64,000 nt of DNA from Nitrosomonas sp. (GTDB lineage Bacteria; Pseudomonadota; Gammaproteobacteria; Burkholderiales; Nitrosomonadaceae), in assembly GCA_031316255.1 (NCBI GenBank), contig JALDQW010000001.1:3673324-3737323 (forward strand). The letters run 5' to 3'. A program made the position numbers and the translations under genes. Numbering within the stretch: the stretch's first letter is position 1; each line of letters opens with the position of its first letter. Of the stretch, positions 60,333-64,000 are shown piece by piece. The notes below the pieces were generated by a model. That model saw only the letters and a program-made list of their open reading frames with translations. It ran no database searches and was not told where the DNA came from.

Positions 60333-61346
60333 TTATTTCGATTGTGTCAAATTTGTGCCAGAAAACATAGCATCTACGACACGCGCATGTGCAGCAAACT
60401 GAGCTGGCGCTAAATGTGCATATCGTCGAACCATCTCTGCTGATTCCCATGCCCCCATCTCTTGGATGACATTTAATGGCACACCATTTTGGGTTAGCCA
60501 ACTTGCCCAGGTATGGCGCAAATCATGCCAGCGGAAATCCTCAATACCAGCACGTTTTAGTGCTTTACGCCAGGCTCTGGTATTTACTTGAATAACGGAC
60601 TTACCTTTATAAGTAAATACTGTTTTAGGATGTTTTCCAATTTGCCTCGCTAAAACATCCATAGCCGTAGAATTGAGTGAAACATGAATCGGTTTCCCAG
60701 CTTTTGCTTGATCGCCATGTATCCATGCAACATTGCGCTGCATGTCAACTTGCGACCATTCCAGTTTTGTAACATTTGCTCGCCGCAAACCTGTTGCTAG
60801 TGAAAATTGCACAATATCCGCCAAATGCACCGGTAATTCCTGTATGAGCTTATTGGCTTCATCAACACTCAAATAACGTACCCGTCGCTTTGGCTCCCGA
60901 TACAACTTAATAGTTGGCACTTTATCAATCCATTCCCATTCAAAAGTAGCCCGTCGGAAAATAGAACGAATCAACGCCAACAACCGATTTGCCGTAGCCG
61001 GAGTGGTTGTTTTTAACTTTAACTCACCTATCCTGGCAATTTCCTCACGAGTGATCTCATGAAGATATTTGCCCCGGAAAAATTGCTGGAGCCAGCTAAT
61101 TTTAGAAACATCATCATGCTGTGTTTTTTTGTGCTGCGTTTCCATCAACCACTTGTAAGCAGCTTCATCCCAGGTGTATTTTGGTTTTTCACCAGCCTTC
61201 GCAACTCTCCACGCTTCCGCCTTCAGCTTGTCGTGGAATTCCTGCGCCTGGGTTTTGTCTTCTGTTGCAGCAGAGCATCTAATGCGCTCGCCGCTTGGTG
61301 CGGTGAATCGAATCCACCACGTTTTACCGCGTTTAAAGAGTGACAT
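60333..61346 (-). CDS. int: Tyrosine recombinase (integrase)
   Basis: 337 aa. The Arg of box I is in FSLATGLRRANVTKL (R188/R189), HxxR is in RWHDLRHTWASWL (H274, R277), Trp replaces the second His (GAWES), and the nucleophile is Y309 in MVRRYAHLAP. An N-terminal SAM-like arm domain (DDVSKISWLQQFFRGKYLHE) precedes the catalytic domain. It inserts and excises the element at tRNA-Thr(CGT). Its stop is 36 bp from the tRNA. The start overlaps the excisionase-like gene by 124 bases. Confidence 0.93.
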   Translation of the reverse strand: MSLFKRGKTWWIRFTAPSGERIRCSAATEDKTQAQEFHDKLKAEAWRVAKAGEKPKYTWDEAAYKWLMETQHKKTQHDDVSKISWLQQFFRGKYLHEITREEIARIGELKLKTTTPATANRLLALIRSIFRRATFEWEWIDKVPTIKLYREPKRRVRYLSVDEANKLIQELPVHLADIVQFSLATGLRRANVTKLEWSQVDMQRNVAWIHGDQAKAGKPIHVSLNSTAMDVLARQIGKHPKTVFTYKGKSVIQVNTRAWRKALKRAGIEDFRWHDLRHTWASWLTQNGVPLNVIQEMGAWESAEMVRRYAHLAPAQFAAHARVVDAMFSGTNLTQSK

Positions 61347-61552
61347 AATTTTTTCTCCTCATGTCCCACTTGCAACGCTTGCCGGGTACAAGCATATAAC
61401 GAGCGAATGTGATCGGCAAGGTCATCTTCAATAAATGCCCAGCGCTTTCCTAATTTGGCGCCGGGAATGATTCCGGCTTTGGCGCGACGGCGCACTTCTT
61501 CAGGATGCAGTTTCAGAAACTGTGCCGCTTCGGTTAGGTTTAAGGTTTTCAT
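61223..61552 (-). CDS. Excisionase-like MerR/AlpA-type HTH protein
   Basis: 109 aa from ATG 61552. The N-terminal 50 residues form a winged helix typical of excisionases: LNLTEAAQFLKLHPEEVRRR, AGIIPGAKLGKRWAFIEDDL. The C-terminal half is Arg/Lys-rich and disordered, and is encoded in another frame over the integrase start. It probably controls the direction of recombination. The long overlap suggests coupled expression with the integrase. Confidence 0.75.
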   Translation of the reverse strand: MKTLNLTEAAQFLKLHPEEVRRRAKAGIIPGAKLGKRWAFIEDDLADHIRSLYACTRQALQVGHEEKKLCHSLNAVKRGGFDSPHQAASALDALLQQKTKPRRRNSTTS

Positions 61553-61577
61553 AAGCCGTCCAACCTTTGAGTAAATG

Positions 61578-62006
61578 CTATAACAGCGTGAATGAAACAA
61601 TAACTGTTGAAACCAATACCAAGACAGCAGCCAGTAGATTCATAATGGCCGCCTGCCTGGAAATTCGGGTCAGCTCGCGGATTTCTTGATTGATCGTGAT
61701 ACTAATTTTTTCGCTGATCAACTGTATGCTTTGATCTATTAGCGGGTTATCGCTTTTGCTGGAATGATTTTGCTGTGCATTAATCAGTGCATTCGCTTTT
61801 TTGCAGGCATATGAATGCCATTGGTTAAAACTTTCCTGCAGAATCGCTTCATATTTGTTCAACAATTCAGCATGCGCTTTTTCATTCTGTTCCAGCAATA
61901 CTTCATTGAGTGTATGCATCATCAATACCGGATCATCTTTTGTCAGAACAATGCCGTGTTCTGACGCGATTCGTTTGATCAATGCATCCAGCTTGTCGTT
62001 GTTCAT
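61578..62006 (-). CDS. traM: TraM-like conjugation protein
   Basis: 142 aa. A helical N-terminal part (MNNDKLDALIKRIASEHGIV) and coiled-coil centre (EKAHAELLNKYEAILQESF) precede one C-terminal membrane helix (IMNLLAAVLVLVSTVIVSFT). It overlaps traL by four bases and follows traK-traL, exactly the order of IncP Tra1. Function of IncP TraM is not firmly known. The call relies on context plus architecture. Confidence 0.65.
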   Translation of the reverse strand: MNNDKLDALIKRIASEHGIVLTKDDPVLMMHTLNEVLLEQNEKAHAELLNKYEAILQESFNQWHSYACKKANALINAQQNHSSKSDNPLIDQSIQLISEKISITINQEIRELTRISRQAAIMNLLAAVLVLVSTVIVSFTLL

Positions 62007-62734
62007 GACAAAACCGCAGCCACGTTTTCAAGATTGGTAAACAACTGCCTTCTTATAATGGTTAACCGCTGGCGAACCATGACCGGCAGGGAGCTGTTTT
62101 TAAGTGCTTCATCAAACGTAAATTTCGATTGCAGGATTTCACTTAAATCCTTTCCAAATGTTTCCGGTTTGTAATGTGGAATTCTAATGATGGCCGACAC
62201 GCGGGTTTTGTTATCAAGATACGCTTTCATTTCCTCAAACTGTTTGCCGTTCATGGTGATCTCACCCCAGTAAGGATTAAGCCAGACTACAAACAATGCT
62301 TCCTTCGGAAATTGCTTGACGAGATGCACAAAACCGTTAAGTGTATCCAGCAATGCCTGGCTGCCGGTAATTACCGTATGCACAACCAGTTCATGGCCCA
62401 TATCCAGCAACAATGCGGGAATCTGGTTGCTGATCAGGTAATGCGACATCGGCACAAAAGTGCTCGCACCATTATCGATAATGACATCGGTTTTTGTATT
62501 GGCGATGAGTTCGATCAGATCGTCAAACTTCCTGGGATCGATCTCGTCGTTGTTCATGACATTAATCTGCTTAACATTGAGTTTCTTGAAACCATAAAAT
62601 GTGGCATTGACCGGATCGGTATCGATGCACAAAGGGTTCTTGCCTTTGGCGATCCTATGCTGTGCCAATGTCGATGAGATAAACGATTTGCCAACGCCGC
62701 CCTTTCCTTGCAGAATCATATGTATCTTGGCCAT
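62003..62734 (-). CDS. traL: TraL, ParA-like ATPase of conjugation
   Basis: 243 aa. The deviant Walker A of the ParA/MinD class is in MILQGKGGVGKSFISSTLA (GKGGVGKS, residues 10-17), and a switch-like CIDTDPVNATFYGF and VIIDNGAS follow. This is the IncP TraL family. It overlaps traK by one base and traM by four, so the three form one operon reading away from oriT. Confidence 0.85.
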   Translation of the reverse strand: MAKIHMILQGKGGVGKSFISSTLAQHRIAKGKNPLCIDTDPVNATFYGFKKLNVKQINVMNNDEIDPRKFDDLIELIANTKTDVIIDNGASTFVPMSHYLISNQIPALLLDMGHELVVHTVITGSQALLDTLNGFVHLVKQFPKEALFVVWLNPYWGEITMNGKQFEEMKAYLDNKTRVSAIIRIPHYKPETFGKDLSEILQSKFTFDEALKNSSLPVMVRQRLTIIRRQLFTNLENVAAVLS

Positions 62735-63057
62735 TAGATAAGCTCCTCTTTTTCAGTTGCAGAATTAAAACGAAATCCATCCTGATCAGTGGTTGCTGAT
62801 TTTCCTGTTACAGTGCGCAGCCTTTGTTTACTGTCATCAGCGATATGGCGATTAACCAACGTTCTGAACCACTGGTACGAACATTTAATCTTTCCCTCGT
62901 CATGTAACGTGATCCATACTTGGTGCACCGTCCAACCATCCTGTAATGCCTGTTCGATATCCTGCTTCAATGCGATAAATACCGGCAAAAACTGTTTGCC
63001 GGTATTTTTGTTCTTGTCTGTAAATAGCGCGATACGTTCTGATAAGGTTTTGGTCAT
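62734..63057 (-). CDS. traK: TraK, oriT-binding protein
   Basis: 107 aa from ATG 63057, eight bases after GGAG; the in-frame ATG at 63078 lacks such a signal. The sequence MTKTLSERIALFTDKNKNTG and GWTVHQVWITLHDEGKIKCS fits the IncP TraK family, which wraps the intrinsically bent DNA beside nic and strengthens the relaxosome. The phased repeats at 63184-63248, directly upstream, would be its binding region. Confidence 0.78.
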   Translation of the reverse strand: MTKTLSERIALFTDKNKNTGKQFLPVFIALKQDIEQALQDGWTVHQVWITLHDEGKIKCSYQWFRTLVNRHIADDSKQRLRTVTGKSATTDQDGFRFNSATEKEELI

Positions 63058-63183
63058 CACAATGTTCTCCGTATCCAATTATTCTTTGGTGAAAATAATT
63101 TTTTTGTGTTGCTTTTTGTTTTTTTTGATTTTTCGCTAAAAAAACTTCTTAAGCATTTTCAAGTTTCATTAACTTGCAAAAGC

Positions 63184-63248
63184 GTTTCTTTCGGTTTCAT
63201 TTTGTTTCAATCCGTTTCTTTTGCTTTTTTATCCTTTCTTTTTGTTTC
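63184..63248. repeat. 10-bp-phased GTTTC repeats (curved DNA)
   Basis: GTTTC occurs at 63184, 63194, 63204 and 63214, and again at 63244, with CTTTC at 63234: a strict 10-bp period, with short T-tracts between. Such helical phasing bends DNA. It lies where IncP TraK binds. Confidence 0.75.
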
Positions 63249-63382
63249 AAAAGCACTTTCTTTTACTTGAAAGAAGCTTCTTGAAAGCATTTTTAAAGCA
63301 GTTGAAATTATAATATAACGAAAATAAACTGTTTGCAAACTTATAATATAGTGGTAGTATATTTTAAAAAACTAACACAACA

Positions 63383-63413
63383 GGGCAAGATATGTGGAGA
63401 TGGCCATCTCCAC
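63383..63413 (-). promoter_or_regulatory. nic site and TraJ-type inverted repeat
   Basis: On the minus strand a perfect 20-bp palindrome (GTGGAGATGG/CCATCTCCAC, 63394-63413) is followed by ATATCTTG then CCCTG. RP4 has an inverted repeat, then CTATCCTG and CCCGG, cut after the G, eight bases from the repeat. By analogy the nick is between 63386 and 63385 on the minus strand. Confidence 0.78.
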
Positions 63414-63473
63414 GCAAACTTTATTCGCAAATATTTTGCTCAACGTTGATCTTGCTCTACGAGGTAAGCGGAA

Positions 63474-63887
63474 ATGACAGTTTTGGAGCGCCAAAGAAGT
63501 GATGAAAAACGGAAGATTGTTAATCGAAACAAAGGAACAAAGCATGCAAAGCACACCAAACGTGACAAGCGCCTCAGAGTTCCTGTATTGCCGGAGGAAG
63601 AAATGATGATTAAAGCAAAAGCCAGTGAAGCCGGATTAACGATTGCAGAGTATCTGCGCAATCTGGGTCTGGGTTATAGCGTGCCGAGCATCATCGATAA
63701 CCGGCAAGTGGATGCGTTGCTTAAAATCAATGCCGACCTGGGGCGACTTGGTGGGTTGATTAAATTATGGCTTACCAATGATAAGCGCACAAAATACATC
63801 GGCAAATCACAATTACATATGACGCTGGACACAATCCGGGAAACACAAAGTGTGATGCTCAATGAAATCATAAAGCTCAGGAAATGA
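63474..63887 (+). CDS. traJ: TraJ, relaxosome DNA-binding protein
   Basis: 137 aa. A basic N-terminal arm (GTKHAKHTKRDKRLRVPVLP) precedes a ribbon-helix-helix core with EMMIKAKASEAGLTIAEYLR NLG, as in TraJ/MobC-type proteins. The C-terminal half is helical (ALLKINADLGRLGGLIKLWL). TraJ binds the inverted repeat beside nic and recruits TraI. The weak AGGTAAGCGG precedes ATG. It is the first gene rightward from oriT, followed by traI 41 bp later. Confidence 0.82.
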   Translation: MTVLERQRSDEKRKIVNRNKGTKHAKHTKRDKRLRVPVLPEEEMMIKAKASEAGLTIAEYLRNLGLGYSVPSIIDNRQVDALLKINADLGRLGGLIKLWLTNDKRTKYIGKSQLHMTLDTIRETQSVMLNEIIKLRK

Positions 63888-63927
63888 CATTCGGAATAAT
63901 CAAACTTACTTAAGCCGCTTAAACACC

Positions 63928-64000
63928 ATGATCGCTAAAATCATACCCATCAAATCGATACGCAAAAGCAATTTTTCTGCTTTGGTGAAGTACCTGACCG
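63928..64000 (+). CDS. traI: TraI relaxase, N-terminus only (cut by window)
   Basis: 24 codons, beginning MIAKIIPIKSIRKSNFSALV then KYLT. RP4 TraI begins with the very similar MIAKHVPMRSIKKSDFAELV, as I recall it. The catalytic Tyr of these MOBP relaxases lies in this N-terminal region near residue 22; here Y22 is in VKYLT. The gene continues past the window. No stop is present. Confidence 0.8.
   Translation, partial: MIAKIIPIKSIRKSNFSALVKYLT

Larger units (their letters stand above)
63079..63473. other. oriT: IncP-type origin of transfer (oriT)
   Basis: The 395-bp non-coding gap between divergent traK and traJ holds three layers: T-tract and GTTTC phased repeats near traK, an AT-rich spacer with the divergent promoters, and the nic region near traJ. 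The order traK - bent DNA - nic - inverted repeat - traJ equals that of RP4. No other gene can be seen in it. Confidence 0.8.

Overview
The window looks like a chromosome segment of a betaproteobacterium, most likely of the Nitrosomonas/Nitrosospira type. The grounds are a PEP-CTERM protein, the amgK-murU, pepP, ubiK and comM housekeeping genes, multihaem hydrazine-synthase-alpha-like secreted proteins, and a dense load of insertion sequences. The species call rests on family knowledge and was not tested by search.

Region 1 (1-6.0 kb). The end of a secreted c-type haem protein (HzsA-like, with PKD-type domains) is followed by small membrane and lipoprotein genes, an unknown gene and a PEP-CTERM protein. 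A zinc-ribbon gene and a DUF1353 gene, both on the minus strand, open the prophage side.

Region 2 (6.0-30.2 kb). A long colinear prophage morphogenesis block has Mu-like lysis and head genes: embedded Rz/Rz1 spanins, DksA-type zinc finger, DUF2730, gp26, DUF3486 small terminase, large terminase, DUF935 portal, MuF, gpG, protease/scaffold, capsid, DUF1320 and gp37. These are joined to a siphovirus tail: tail tube, frameshifted tail chaperone, tape measure, tip proteins and a glycosidase-like fibre. No MuA/MuB, repressor or other early gene is present, so the left part is lost or was never of the Mu type. Transposase-site-like repeats lie just after the last gene.

Region 3 (30.3-36.8 kb). A 177-bp MITE is followed by a second HzsA-like protein of 1801 aa on the opposite strand, with eight Ig-like domains. 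Part of it is a near-identical 612-bp tandem repeat. The two HzsA paralogues converge on the prophage. An AT-rich stretch follows without genes.

Region 4 (36.9-43.1 kb). tRNA-Cys and tRNA-Gly share a consensus promoter. Housekeeping genes follow: a DUF211 protein, a membrane protein, pepP, murU and amgK (peptidoglycan sugar recycling), and then ubiK and comM on the other strand.

Region 5 (43.1-55.3 kb). This is a scrapyard of mobile elements. An IS110/IS1111 element is flanked by a 136-bp duplication of the comM end. An AT-rich orphan membrane protein follows. One IS21-family element sits inside another, both with visible target duplications. IS30, IS5 and other transposase remnants are present, along with a duplicated fragment of the downstream GTPase gene. 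A HIRAN-domain membrane protein and a glutathione peroxidase sit among them.

Region 6 (55.3-60.0 kb). A DUF2868/DUF3482-GTPase pair, a class I glutamine amidotransferase with a coupled mini-ORF, and a YdjM-type membrane hydrolase.

Region 7 (60.2 kb to the end). A tRNA-Thr(CGT) carries an integrative conjugative or mobilisable element: integrase, excisionase-like gene, traM-like, traL, traK, an IncP-type oriT with a recognisable nic site, traJ, and the start of the traI relaxase cut by the window edge.
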